Below, one piece after another: positions 50,357 through 58,382 of a stretch of DNA of 64,000 nt. The DNA is from Nitrososphaerota archaeon (GTDB lineage: Archaea > Thermoproteota > Nitrososphaeria > Nitrososphaerales > Gagatemarchaeaceae). The stretch is taken from contig JAPCJI010000004.1 of NCBI GenBank assembly GCA_027887005.1, positions 23,329-87,328 on the forward strand, written 5' to 3'. Every line of letters begins with the position of its first letter. Position 1 is the first letter of the stretch. The notes beneath the pieces are model-generated. The model saw only the letters and a program-made list of their open reading frames with translations. It searched no databases and had not been told where the DNA came from. Position numbers and translations under genes: made by a program.

Positions 50357-50641
50357 ATGTCTGAACAGAAGTTCGAACCCCTCACCAGATCCTACATCGT
50401 CCCCCTCGGAGTAGTCTTCGAGGCTCCCCCCTACAGGAGGGCCAAGGTGGCGATCCGGGTCATCAGGGAGTTCGTAGCCCGGCACATGAAGGCCACGGAC
50501 GTGACCATCGCGGAGGAGGTCAACCTCCTCATCTGGAAGCAGGGAATCCGGCACCCCCCCCGGCGCATCAAGCTGGACCTGGAGAGGGACGAGGACGGAA
50601 TCGTCTCCGTAAAGCTCTCCCCTGAGCCAGAAGCAGTGTAG
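50357..50641 (+). CDS. rpl31e: Ribosomal protein L31e
   Basis: A 94-aa large-subunit protein with LTRSYIVPLGVVFEAPPYRRAKVAIRVIREFV (about 9-40, cited by its YIVPLG and RRAKVAIRVIRE elements), a KATDVTIAEEVN stretch and RHPPRRIKLDL near the C-terminus. Co-transcribed with L39e and aIF6. Confidence 0.95.
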   Translation: MSEQKFEPLTRSYIVPLGVVFEAPPYRRAKVAIRVIREFVARHMKATDVTIAEEVNLLIWKQGIRHPPRRIKLDLERDEDGIVSVKLSPEPEAV

Positions 50642-50644
50642 CCT

Positions 50645-51310
50645 TTGGGCCTCCACCTGTTGGATATCTACCGTAGCGTCAACATAGGCGTCTTCCTGAA
50701 GGCGAACGAGAAGTTCGTCCTGGTCCCCAAGGGCCTCGCCGAGACGAAGACCAGGAAGCTTTCCGAAGCCCTCGGGGTCGAGGCCGTCCCCGCATCCGTC
50801 GGGGAATCGAGGCTCCTGGGCCCTCTGGTCACCATGAACGGAAACGGCATCCTCGTTTCAAGGCTGGCCGGGTCGAACGAGATGGCCGAGATCAAATCCG
50901 CCACAGGCCTGAACGTCTCCAGGCTGGACTCGAAATTCACAGCCGTCGGAAACCTGGTCGCGGCCAACGACAAGTGCGCCCTCGTCTCCCCGGTCCTCGA
51001 CTCCAGGGCCGCCTCCCAGGTCAGGGACGTGCTGGGAACCGAAGTGCAGACCATGGCCATCGGAGACTACTATCAGGTCGGCTCGCTGGTCGTTGCGACC
51101 AACGGCGGGGCCGCAGTCTACCCGGGCTTGGACGAGCAGGAGGTCGCAAGGATCGGGAGCCTCCTCGGGGTCGACGCACACCCGACCTCTGTCAACAGGG
51201 GCGTCCCCTACGTCGCCTCCGGGCTCGTGGCCAACTCCAAGAACGCTGTCGTCGGAAGTCAGACGACCGGGCCTGAGCTTGTCTTTATAACAAGGGCACT
51301 GAGCGTCTAA
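50645..51310 (+). CDS. eif6: Translation initiation factor aIF6
   Basis: A 221-aa protein that binds the large ribosomal subunit and prevents early joining with the small one. It shows the five-fold repeat pattern typical of IF6: NIGVFLKANEKFVLVPKG (about 13-30), GPLVTMNGNGILVS, GNLVAANDKCALVSP and GSLVVATNGGAAVYPG, each with an Asn/Gly turn. TTG at 50645. In many archaea the LX (L20a) gene lies between aIF6 and prefoldin; here only 18 nt separate them, so it is absent at this place. Confidence 0.95.
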   Translation: MGLHLLDIYRSVNIGVFLKANEKFVLVPKGLAETKTRKLSEALGVEAVPASVGESRLLGPLVTMNGNGILVSRLAGSNEMAEIKSATGLNVSRLDSKFTAVGNLVAANDKCALVSPVLDSRAASQVRDVLGTEVQTMAIGDYYQVGSLVVATNGGAAVYPGLDEQEVARIGSLLGVDAHPTSVNRGVPYVASGLVANSKNAVVGSQTTGPELVFITRALSV

Positions 51311-51328
51311 AAAAGAAAGGTCCTTCGG

Positions 51329-51763
51329 ATGAGCAAGCAACCCACTGAAGAAGAGGCTCTCAACGCTCTCTTCGTCGAAGTGCGTGTCCTCGAGAACACA
51401 TACAACGAGCTCAGCTCCCGCCAGAACATGCTGGAACGGGCCCTCCTGGAGAACAGGGCAGCCCTGGACACCCTCAACGGCCTCGGAGACAAGCCAGTGG
51501 ACGAGGTGCTGACCCAGATCGGGGGAGGCGCCATGATCCGGTCGCCCGCACCCTCCACGGACAAGGTCCTCCTCAGCGTGGGCGCCAGCGTTGTCATCGA
51601 GAAGCCCAAGGCCGAAGCGATAGCAATCCTAGAGGGACGCAGCAGAGACGTCGAAAAGTCAATCGTCTCCATCATAGGCCAGAGGAACGAGATCGCCGAA
51701 AGGCTCCAATCCGACAGACAGGTCCTCAACTCAATGACCGCCCGCCAGAGCCAGGAAGACTGA
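51329..51763 (+). CDS. pfdA: Prefoldin alpha subunit
   Basis: A 144-aa chaperone subunit. Two coiled-coil helices (about 8-55 and 95-140, from EVRVLENTYNELSSRQ and EKSIVSIIGQRNEIAERLQSD) flank a beta-hairpin region GGAMIRSPAPSTDKVLLSVGAS (about 66-87, cited by its DKVLLSVGAS element). The alpha subunit pairs with beta subunits to receive unfolded proteins. It lies between aIF6 and FtsY, its usual archaeal place. Confidence 0.93.
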   Translation: MSKQPTEEEALNALFVEVRVLENTYNELSSRQNMLERALLENRAALDTLNGLGDKPVDEVLTQIGGGAMIRSPAPSTDKVLLSVGASVVIEKPKAEAIAILEGRSRDVEKSIVSIIGQRNEIAERLQSDRQVLNSMTARQSQED

Positions 51764-51770
51764 CCCTCCC

Positions 51771-52676
51771 ATGTTCGACAGGCTGAAGCAGGCGTTCTCG
51801 GCAGTCACCAGCGCCGTACGGGAGAAAGAGCTTACTGAAGAGCAGCTCGACGAAGTCGTCTTCAACTTTCAGCTTTCCCTGACCGAAAGCGACGTGGCCC
51901 AGACTGTAGCCGAGGCCCTCACCCATGAGGTCCAGAAGAGCCTGGCGGGCACCAAGGTCGACCGCTCGGCCGACCCATCCGAAGTCGTTGGGGAACGACT
52001 GGCCACCGTCCTCGACACGGCCTTCGCCAAGGCAGGGACCGTCGACCTCCTAGCGAACGTCAGAGAGAAGAAGAAGACGGGTGAGCCCTACGTCATACTA
52101 TTCCTCGGCATCAACGGCACCGGGAAGACCACCACCATCGCCAAGGTCGCGAGCCTGCTCAAGAAGAACGGGATCACGGTGGTGTGCGCTGCTGGGGACA
52201 CTCACAGGCCGGGCGCCATAGAGCAGCTCACCGAGCACGCGGACAGGCTCTCCCTGAAGACAGTCTCCCAGCGCTACGGGGCGGACCCGGCGGCCGTCGG
52301 GAGGGACGGCCTCCTATACGCCAAAGCCCACCACATCGACTGTCTACTGATCGACACGGCTGGGAGGATGCAGACCAACCAGAACCTCATGGAAGAGATG
52401 TCCAAGATCGTCAGGGTGGTGAAGCCCGACTTCCGGATGTTCATCGCCGACGCCCTGACCGGGAACGACGCTGTCTCCCAGGCCGAGCTTTTCAACCAGC
52501 ACGTCGGCTTCGACGGGGTGGTCCTGACCAAGGCGGACGCGGACGTGAGGGGCGGCGCCGCGCTGTCGATCGTCTACTCGACTGGGAAGCCAGTCATCTA
52601 CCTGGGGGTCGGCCAGGGATACGACGACCTCGACTCCTTCGACACGAAGAAGTTCCTGGACTCCCTTCTGAAGTAG
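51771..52676 (+). CDS. ftsY: Signal recognition particle receptor FtsY
   Basis: A 301-aa GTPase. N domain about 1-90, then the G domain: GINGTGKTTTIAKVA (about 113-127; G1), DTHRPGAIEQL (G2 region), DTAGRMQTN (G3, about 189-197), TKADAD (G4, about 252) and GVGQGYDDL (G5 region). It receives ribosome-SRP complexes at the membrane. It lacks the acidic A domain of bacterial FtsY. It is the last gene of the translation cluster and converges with the nitrilase-family gene. Confidence 0.97.
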   Translation: MFDRLKQAFSAVTSAVREKELTEEQLDEVVFNFQLSLTESDVAQTVAEALTHEVQKSLAGTKVDRSADPSEVVGERLATVLDTAFAKAGTVDLLANVREKKKTGEPYVILFLGINGTGKTTTIAKVASLLKKNGITVVCAAGDTHRPGAIEQLTEHADRLSLKTVSQRYGADPAAVGRDGLLYAKAHHIDCLLIDTAGRMQTNQNLMEEMSKIVRVVKPDFRMFIADALTGNDAVSQAELFNQHVGFDGVVLTKADADVRGGAALSIVYSTGKPVIYLGVGQGYDDLDSFDTKKFLDSLLK

Positions 52677-52680
52677 TAAC

Positions 52681-53442
52681 CTAGTCCGGCAGCAGCGCGT
52701 CCCTGGGGTAGGTCTTCTTCGCCTTCCTTGCCATGTTCAGGTCGAGGTCCACGGTCACGAAGGGTTCGTCCTTCGAAGTCAGTCCAAGCACCTGGCCGTC
52801 CGGCCCCACGACCCATCCGCACCCTCCGAAGGTCGCCTCCCCCCTCTCCCCCGCCCGGTTGGACGAAACGCAGAAGGCCCCTGACACCACCGCCGCCACC
52901 CTCCCTCCGGCCAGCCACTTCTCTGTAGTTGGCTTCGGGGTCGCCCTGGGGACCGCGATTAGCTCCACCCTTTTCTTCCCGTAGACTCTTGCACTCGCCA
53001 TCGACCAGAGGTCGGAGCAGATCATGAACCCCGCCCTGACTCGCCCGGCCCTGAACGGCTTGAACGACCTGTCCCCCCTGTGGTACCAGGACGCTTCGTA
53101 GAATCCCCCCTCGTCGGGGAGGTAGCTCTTCAGGTGGACCCCTTTCGCGCCCCCATGGGGCGTCCAGACGAACCCCTGGTTGAGCCTCTTCCCCCGGATG
53201 TTGACCGCCCTGCTCCCTAGCACCACGGGGACGCCGAGCTCCGAGAGGCGCTTCATCCACTTCTCGTGGTCTGTGACCGTCTCCTCCCAGATCTTCTCGT
53301 CGTACTTCTTCTCCGCCGCGAACCAGTAGTGGAAGGGCATTTCTGGGAGGAGGACCAGCTCGCTTGATTGCCTGCCCACATGTTCGACAAGAGCCGCCCA
53401 GTCCCTTCTGAACTTCTTCGGTTCGTCGTTCATCTCACACAC
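52681..53442 (-). CDS. Carbon-nitrogen hydrolase (nitrilase superfamily)
   Basis: A 253-aa enzyme with the catalytic triad of nitrilases/amidases: Glu34 in LLPEMPF, Lys in HLKSYLPDEGG and Cys in FMICSDLW. The N-terminal strand is short compared with relatives: the GTG start lies where a conserved xIAxxQ strand is expected, and frame coding upstream (LRVTV) is limited by the stop of the upstream gene. It hydrolyses an amide or nitrile; the substrate is not identifiable. It begins 8 nt after the dtdA stop, so the two form an operon. Confidence 0.9.
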   Translation of the reverse strand: MCEMNDEPKKFRRDWAALVEHVGRQSSELVLLPEMPFHYWFAAEKKYDEKIWEETVTDHEKWMKRLSELGVPVVLGSRAVNIRGKRLNQGFVWTPHGGAKGVHLKSYLPDEGGFYEASWYHRGDRSFKPFRAGRVRAGFMICSDLWSMASARVYGKKRVELIAVPRATPKPTTEKWLAGGRVAAVVSGAFCVSSNRAGERGEATFGGCGWVVGPDGQVLGLTSKDEPFVTVDLDLNMARKAKKTYPRDALLPD

Positions 53443-53450
53443 CGTGACCC

Positions 53451-54278
53451 TCAGGCCCTGATCACCTCCAGACCGAACTGAGACACCAACCCCAGTATCT
53501 TATCCTTGTGGGCCCCGAGCCCCTTCCAGTCGAGGACCGCGTACTTCACCGGGGATGTGGTCCGCTGAATCATTTGCCCCACCATCCTGTCGTCGATATG
53601 TTCTAGCGAGTACTTCGCGGCGACGAATGAAATCGCGACTTCGTCTTCGACTACCATCTTCGTGAACCTCTCGGGGTAGTGATTCCCCCCGAAGGCAATG
53701 GCGACCTTGCTCCAGATGCTCTTCTGGCTCAGGCTCTCCACTAGGGCCTCGGCCACCACCCCCGCCGCTTCTTTGTCCCCCCAGTACTTCGCCGAGGACC
53801 CAAGCTCCACGAACAGGACGGGCTTCTGGAGGGAAGTCGGCCCGTGGTGTGTTGCCTCCATGGTGACCTCGTACCCCTTCAGCGTCTCCTTCCTCTTCGC
53901 CAGGGAAATCAGGTAGTTCTTGAGGAGGCTCGGGTCTGCCCTGGATAGCTCTCTCGGCCCCCCGCCGAACTTCGCTTCCCCCGAGAAGTTGCCAGTCGTA
54001 TGTGCCGTGAGCGACGCAATTCCCGACTCGGCGCTGTGCCTGGACAGGAAGATGTAGGCCTGTGGGTTGAAGTACTCGTCCAGGTCCGGCGGGAACACGA
54101 TCATCTCCTCGAAGAACGCGAGAAGGAACGACCCCTTCTGGTAGATGGGCTTCCCTAGGAGCTTGACTCCCGTCGATTCGAACCCTTGCCCTTCTATCAG
54201 CGCCGCGGCCAAGGTCGAGGAGGCGACGTCAGTCGAAGAGGCCACTATGACAGTCGCAGGCTCCCCCTGAGTTATCAT
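53451..54278 (-). CDS. dtdA: D-aminoacyl-tRNA deacylase (archaeal/plant DtdA/GEK1 type)
   Basis: A 275-aa enzyme that removes D-amino acids wrongly attached to tRNA. Family elements: VIVASSTDVASSTLA (about 10-24), FLSRHSAESGIASLTAHTTGNF (about 76-97, cited by its SRHSAESG and TAHTTGNF elements), EATHHGPTSL and AFGGNHYPERFTKM (about 195-208), with the conserved His/Glu residues expected to hold zinc. ATG 54278 is chosen; the frame goes on but the family begins here. Confidence 0.95.
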   Translation of the reverse strand: MITQGEPATVIVASSTDVASSTLAAALIEGQGFESTGVKLLGKPIYQKGSFLLAFFEEMIVFPPDLDEYFNPQAYIFLSRHSAESGIASLTAHTTGNFSGEAKFGGGPRELSRADPSLLKNYLISLAKRKETLKGYEVTMEATHHGPTSLQKPVLFVELGSSAKYWGDKEAAGVVAEALVESLSQKSIWSKVAIAFGGNHYPERFTKMVVEDEVAISFVAAKYSLEHIDDRMVGQMIQRTTSPVKYAVLDWKGLGAHKDKILGLVSQFGLEVIRA

Positions 54279-54341
54279 GCCCCGCGGCTGACGAAGCCGG
54301 GTATTAACGATGATTCGGCGAAGGCAATCCCTTATCTCTTC

Positions 54342-54929
54342 GTGGACCGCCTTGAGCATAAGGTCGCTGGCTTGGAACTGTCGCGAAGCGGGCAGCTGAT
54401 TCTCGTCCTAATCGCGGTGAGCATATCCCTCGGCGGCGCCCTCACCTACGTAATTCAGAACACCACAGCCACCATCGAGAATCAGAACGAGGCGATAGCC
54501 ATACTCGACGGCCAGGCCGCCCGGACGCTGACGCTCTGGGGTTGCGAACCAGGGAGCTGCTACGGAAACTCCATCTGTCCGCTGCTCCTCGGCTGCGTGA
54601 TGCTCGAGGGCGTCCCAGACTCCTTCGACTACCACGACAACTGGGTCAGCAACCATCCGATCACCGTTTACTACATAGACATCCCCTCACTTGCCTCCTG
54701 CGGGCCCTACAACAACTCCTCCGCTTGGATCGACTGCGTCGGCACCCACGCCGTGAAGCAATTCACAGGGTCAAAGGGGGGCGACACCTTCACTCTCAGC
54801 GAAGGCTGCGGGGGATACGTTGCCATCTACTATCTGACGGCCGGGGAGAACATCACTCCAGACATCAGCGTGACATTCGACCCTTCATTCGTCGGCACCG
54901 GAGTCTGCGCTGCCAGCCCTGTACCCTAG
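54342..54929 (+). CDS. Membrane-anchored Cys-rich surface protein, unknown
   Basis: A 195-aa protein from GTG 54342: a short charged N-terminus, one membrane helix (about 23-43), a short helix (NTTATIENQNEAIAI), then an external domain with about ten cysteines (WGCEPGSCYGNSICPLLLGC and later pairs), suited to disulfides. A TATA-like GTATTAACG lies about 37 nt upstream. No family is recognised. It is divergent from dtdA. Confidence 0.65.
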   Translation: MDRLEHKVAGLELSRSGQLILVLIAVSISLGGALTYVIQNTTATIENQNEAIAILDGQAARTLTLWGCEPGSCYGNSICPLLLGCVMLEGVPDSFDYHDNWVSNHPITVYYIDIPSLASCGPYNNSSAWIDCVGTHAVKQFTGSKGGDTFTLSEGCGGYVAIYYLTAGENITPDISVTFDPSFVGTGVCAASPVP

Positions 54930-55051
54930 GCCCGCCCTCAGCCTGGAAGTTCTGGTGCGTCGTCGGGGCTTTTGAGACTCTGTAGTCTTTCGCAAGGTTC
55001 CAGCTTCCCTTAAGAAGTGAGTCACTCCCGCGTCGCCCCTGTGAATCAGCT

Positions 55052-55570
55052 GTGAGCAGCGACAATCGAATTTCAATTAGACCGTATGGAGAAGGAGACC
55101 TTTGGATATTGGAGAGGACACTCGGAGACCCGAGTCAGACGACGTACCTCAACGGGCCGGAAAGTGTTGAAAAAATCCAGAAGCGTCACAAGAAGTACGT
55201 GGCACTGTCTGCAGACCCGCACGCTGGGTGTATGTTCACGATTCTGGCAGGCTCTGACGTTGCACCTGCAGGCAATGTCGGATATTGGGATAGTGAATGG
55301 AAAGGACAGAAGGCTTGGGAGGTGGGATGGTTCGTGCTGCCCGATTTTCAACGGCGTGGAATCGCAACCGCTGCGACCAGAATAGTATTGGAATCGCTTG
55401 CCAAGCTGGAAGGCCCCAAACTCGTCTTTGCCGGTCCTTCGGTGGACAATCATGCGTCCAATGCGATGTGCAGAAAACTCGGGTTCACATTGACTGAGGA
55501 AGCTAACGTCGAATATCCATATGGCAGCGGACGCTTCATGCACATCAATATCTGGATGCTAAACCTCTAG
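55052..55570 (+). CDS. GNAT-family N-acetyltransferase (RimJ/RimL-like)
   Basis: A 172-aa protein with the acetyl-CoA fold: IRPYGEGDLWILERTLGD at the start, GWFVLPDFQRRGIATAATRIVLE (about 91-113) with the Q/R-x-x-G-x-A pyrophosphate loop RRGIA, then DNHASNAMCRKLGFT (about 140-154) typical of RimJ/RimL-like members. It likely acetylates an amine of a protein or small molecule. GTG 55052 start. It is a single gene and its stop overlaps a small converging frame. Confidence 0.9.
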   Translation: MSSDNRISIRPYGEGDLWILERTLGDPSQTTYLNGPESVEKIQKRHKKYVALSADPHAGCMFTILAGSDVAPAGNVGYWDSEWKGQKAWEVGWFVLPDFQRRGIATAATRIVLESLAKLEGPKLVFAGPSVDNHASNAMCRKLGFTLTEEANVEYPYGSGRFMHINIWMLNL

Positions 55571-55701
55571 CACCCATCTACAGTTCGAGTGACTAGGACC
55601 TTGCTACTCGCTTCGTTCTTCCTCTGCCACTCGTCGGCCAAGTCCTCGACTGTAGGCTCCTGTTCCTCAGCCAAGCCAATCAGTGCGGGTGTAAGGCTCA
55701 A
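55567..55701 (-). CDS. Possible micro-protein (44 aa)
   Basis: A TTG-started frame (55701) whose translation, MSLTPALIGLAEEQEPTVED followed by ADEWQRKNEASSKVL, is acidic-amphipathic and protein-like. Its stop overlaps the GNAT stop on the opposite strand, as seen for another convergent pair here. No TATA-like box is convincing. Function unknown; could be chance. Confidence 0.3.
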   Translation of the reverse strand: MSLTPALIGLAEEQEPTVEDLADEWQRKNEASSKVLVTRTVDGC

Positions 55702-55833
55702 CTAAGCGTATCACCGTTTCCGTTCTCGGATTTCGCAAAAGCCCCGCGTTGCACCACGCACCAGAACCAGCCCGGCAGAGAGTTAAATACGCAGAACCAA
55801 CGCAACCGGTACGGCACCAAGGAGCGGAAACCA

Positions 55834-56397
55834 ATGACCGACGCAACCGGAGCGATGGAGGCCTCCGATTGGAAATGGTTCGCAAGGAGGCACTGGGGCG
55901 TCGTTGCCGTCTTCGTGGCCGCAATCATCCTGGCAATCATTGGCGCTGTCTACGTCTTCCTGTGGTTCGTCGCTATCGCCCAGTCGACCGGCCTGGTCCC
56001 CAGGATCGTTGGCCTCTGGACGATGGCTAACCTGATCGCCTTCATCCTAAACACCATCTTCTGGGAGTTCCTCCTAATCGGGATCCCTGTAATCGTAGGC
56101 GTAGTGATAGGCTGGATGTGGTGGAGAAGGCTCCCCGCCGACGAGAGGAGGGGCCGGATGTTCGGCAAGCGCACCCGCACCGCAAGCGGGGGCGGTGGAG
56201 TCTCGCTGCTCTTCTTCATCGCCTTCTGCATCAAGGTCTACCTCGACGGCAACTGGAATGTCGCCATTGGGACCTTCACACTGGACTACGTCGTGGGCTC
56301 CATGGTCCTCATCCTAGAATGGGTCGCTGTCATCTTCGGAATCCCCGCAGCCATAGCACTGGCCTGGTGGCTGAACCGCGAAATGAAGAAGCCCTAG
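55834..56397 (+). CDS. Four- to five-helix membrane protein, unknown
   Basis: A 187-aa protein with hydrophobic segments at about 20-45, 60-90, 125-145 and 155-180. The first loops hold WKWFARRHWG and a WMWWRRLPADERRGRMFGKRTR cytosolic basic stretch; a Gly-rich loop follows. AAGGAG before the ATG gives a ribosome-binding site, and GTTAAATAC (about 55787-55795) a TATA-like box. Similar small proteins occur in archaeal genomes without assigned function. It precedes secE by 65 nt. Confidence 0.7.
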   Translation: MTDATGAMEASDWKWFARRHWGVVAVFVAAIILAIIGAVYVFLWFVAIAQSTGLVPRIVGLWTMANLIAFILNTIFWEFLLIGIPVIVGVVIGWMWWRRLPADERRGRMFGKRTRTASGGGGVSLLFFIAFCIKVYLDGNWNVAIGTFTLDYVVGSMVLILEWVAVIFGIPAAIALAWWLNREMKKP

Positions 56398-56462
56398 CAG
56401 GCTTCCCTTTGTCTCATTGAAGACATATTAACCGCCGAGCCCAAACGGTTCCAAGAACTGAA

Positions 56463-56630
56463 ATGGGCATCAGAGGCTTCCTTTCATCCGCGGCGGCCAT
56501 ATTCAGGCTTGCCCACAAGAGCGACAGGGACGAGTTCACCCTCTACCTCAAGCTGGTCGCCCTCGGCGTGGCCGTAGTGGGCACCATAGGGTTCCTGATC
56601 AAGCTGGTCGGAAACCTCTTCTTCGGCTGA
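56463..56630 (+). CDS. secE: Preprotein translocase subunit SecE (Sec61 gamma)
   Basis: A 55-aa protein with an amphipathic N-terminal helix (FRLAHKSDRDEFTLYLKLVALG) and one membrane helix (about 30-50, VAVVGTIGFLIKLVGNLFF), the archaeal single-helix Sec61-gamma pattern. It clamps the SecY channel. As in most archaea, it is followed directly by the NusG/Spt5 and L11 genes. Confidence 0.93.
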   Translation: MGIRGFLSSAAAIFRLAHKSDRDEFTLYLKLVALGVAVVGTIGFLIKLVGNLFFG

Positions 56631-56689
56631 AACGACGAGAATAAGGTTATTAGGCCAATGAGAATCGGGCTGATTCCCGCGTGTCCGTT

Positions 56690-57175
56690 ATGAGCGAACA
56701 AGAAAGAACAGGGTCCATATTCCCGGTCAAGACCACCGGAGGTCAGGAAAGGACCGTGGCCACCTTCGTGGCCAACAGGGCGATTCAGAAGAAGAAGCCC
56801 ATCTTCTCCGTCCTGGCCCTGGACACCTGGAAGGGCTACGTCCTCTTCGAGGCCCCCAACTCCCAGGTGGTGGACGAAAGCATCCAGGGGTTCAAGCACG
56901 TCAGGAGCAAGATCCCCGGGATGATGCAGTACTCGGACATCGAGAAGTTCCTGGTCACGAAGTCCATGGTCGCCGAGCTGAACGAGGGCGACACAGTGGA
57001 GATAGTCGCAGGCCCGTTCAAGGGCATGAGGGCGAGCATCTCCCGGGTGGAGCACGCAAAGCAGGAGATCACGGTCGTGCTGATCGACACAGCCTTCGCC
57101 ATGCCCATAACCATCGACGCAAGCTACACGAAGCTGGTAGCCAGGGCAAAGACAGCCGCCGAGGCCCCGAAGTGA
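56690..57175 (+). CDS. spt5: Transcription elongation factor Spt5 (NusG)
   Basis: A 161-aa protein: an NGN domain (about 10-95, with ERTVATFVANRAI and VLALDTWKGYVLFEAPN) and a KOW domain (about 98-150, with EGDTVEIVAGPFKGMRA). It keeps RNA polymerase processive and couples transcription to ribosomes. ATG 56690 is preferred over GTG 56681. It belongs to the secE-spt5-L11-L1-L10 cluster. Confidence 0.96.
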   Translation: MSEQERTGSIFPVKTTGGQERTVATFVANRAIQKKKPIFSVLALDTWKGYVLFEAPNSQVVDESIQGFKHVRSKIPGMMQYSDIEKFLVTKSMVAELNEGDTVEIVAGPFKGMRASISRVEHAKQEITVVLIDTAFAMPITIDASYTKLVARAKTAAEAPK

Positions 57176-57181
57176 CATAGC

Positions 57182-57664
57182 ATGGGAGAGAAGAAAATAA
57201 TCAACGCGCTTGTAACCGGTGGCGAGGCCAGCGCAGGCCCTCCGCTCGGCCCGGCCCTGGGCCCCCTGGGGGTCAACGTGCTCGGCATAGTCAACGAAAT
57301 CAACGCGAAGACGGGGGACTTCAAGGGGATGAGGGTCCCTGTCAAGGTCGAAGTCGACCAGGAGACCAAGCTGTTCACCATCACCGTCGGAACCCCCACC
57401 ACCTCGGCACTGATAGTGAAGGAGTCGGGGAGCACCAAGGGCTCGGCCAAGCCGAACCTGGACTTCGTCGGCGACCTGACCATGGACAAGGTCATCAGCA
57501 TAGCCAAGAACAAGATGTCTGGCTCCTACGCAAAGACCGTCCGCTCGGCAGTGAAGGAGGTCGTCGGGAGCTGCGTCAGCATGGGGGTCAAGGTCGATGG
57601 GAAGGACGCCAGGGAGTTCATGGATGAGCTGAACGCCGGAAAGTGGGACTCGAAGTTCGAGTAG
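57182..57664 (+). CDS. rpl11: Ribosomal protein L11
   Basis: A 160-aa large-subunit protein with the classic GGEASAGPPLGPALGPLGVN (about 13-32) and DFKGMRVPVKVEVD segments, then a C-terminal RNA-binding domain with GSYAKTVRSAVKEVVGSCVSMG (about 117-138, cited by its VKEVVGSCVSMG element). It forms the base of the GTPase stalk. Confidence 0.97.
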   Translation: MGEKKIINALVTGGEASAGPPLGPALGPLGVNVLGIVNEINAKTGDFKGMRVPVKVEVDQETKLFTITVGTPTTSALIVKESGSTKGSAKPNLDFVGDLTMDKVISIAKNKMSGSYAKTVRSAVKEVVGSCVSMGVKVDGKDAREFMDELNAGKWDSKFE

Positions 57665-57730
57665 GCGTTTCCATGACACAACGCTTTTATCCGCTACACC
57701 GAGGCTCGTGAAGGAATTCGTGAAGGGGAC

Positions 57731-58381
57731 GTGCTCTCGAATCAGCAACTCGCCGAACTGGTCAAGAAGGGCAAGGACCAGTCAAAGGAAAGGAAGTTCG
57801 CCCAGTCCGTAGAAGTAATCATCACTCTAAAGGACCTCGACCCCAAGAAGACGGACCTGAACATCAACGAGATCGTGTACCTCCCCCACCCCACCACCAA
57901 GCAGGCGAAGGTCTGCTTCATCGGCGGAGGGGACCTCGCCGTCAGGGCCAAGGCAGCCAAGGCCAACATGGTCCTCGACCCCTCCCAGCTTGAGAACTAC
58001 GCTGGGAGCAAGAAGGACGCAAAGAAGCTCGCCCGCGCCTACGACTTCTTCCTGGCCGACACCGCCCTCATGCAGAGGATAGGCAAGATCCTGGGCCAGG
58101 CCCTCGGTCCCAAGGGAAAGATCCCGACTCCGGTCCCCCCAAACGCATCAGTCGAGACGATGATCAACAGGATGAGGACCGCCGTCCGCGTGAGAGGCAG
58201 GGGCTCTCTCGGGGTCATGGCCAAGGCAGGGGACGGGGCCCTGACAGAGGCGCAGCTGGCGGAGAACATCCAGGCCGTGGTCGCCGCCATGGCCAAGAAG
58301 CTCCCCAACGGGGACAAGAACATCAAGACGATAATGGTGAAGACGACGATGGGGAAGCCTGCCAAGCAGGCGGTCGATTAG
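57731..58381 (+). CDS. rpl1: Ribosomal protein L1
   Basis: A 216-aa protein with the L1 core: FAQSVEVIITLKDLDPKK, LPHPTTKQAKVCFIGGGD, and GKILGQALGPKGKIPTPVPPN (about 117-137, cited by its LGPKGKIPTPVP element). L1 forms the movable stalk and often represses its own operon by binding the mRNA leader. GTG start. TATA-like CTTTTATCC lies about 45 nt upstream, so it may start its own transcript of about 50 nt leader, a place for such control. Confidence 0.96.
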   Translation: MLSNQQLAELVKKGKDQSKERKFAQSVEVIITLKDLDPKKTDLNINEIVYLPHPTTKQAKVCFIGGGDLAVRAKAAKANMVLDPSQLENYAGSKKDAKKLARAYDFFLADTALMQRIGKILGQALGPKGKIPTPVPPNASVETMINRMRTAVRVRGRGSLGVMAKAGDGALTEAQLAENIQAVVAAMAKKLPNGDKNIKTIMVKTTMGKPAKQAVD

Positions 58382-58382
58382 A

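Noticed and set aside
56543..57748. 401-codon minus-strand frame over spt5 and L11
   Set aside because: Both genes on the plus strand are unmistakable; this is a shadow.
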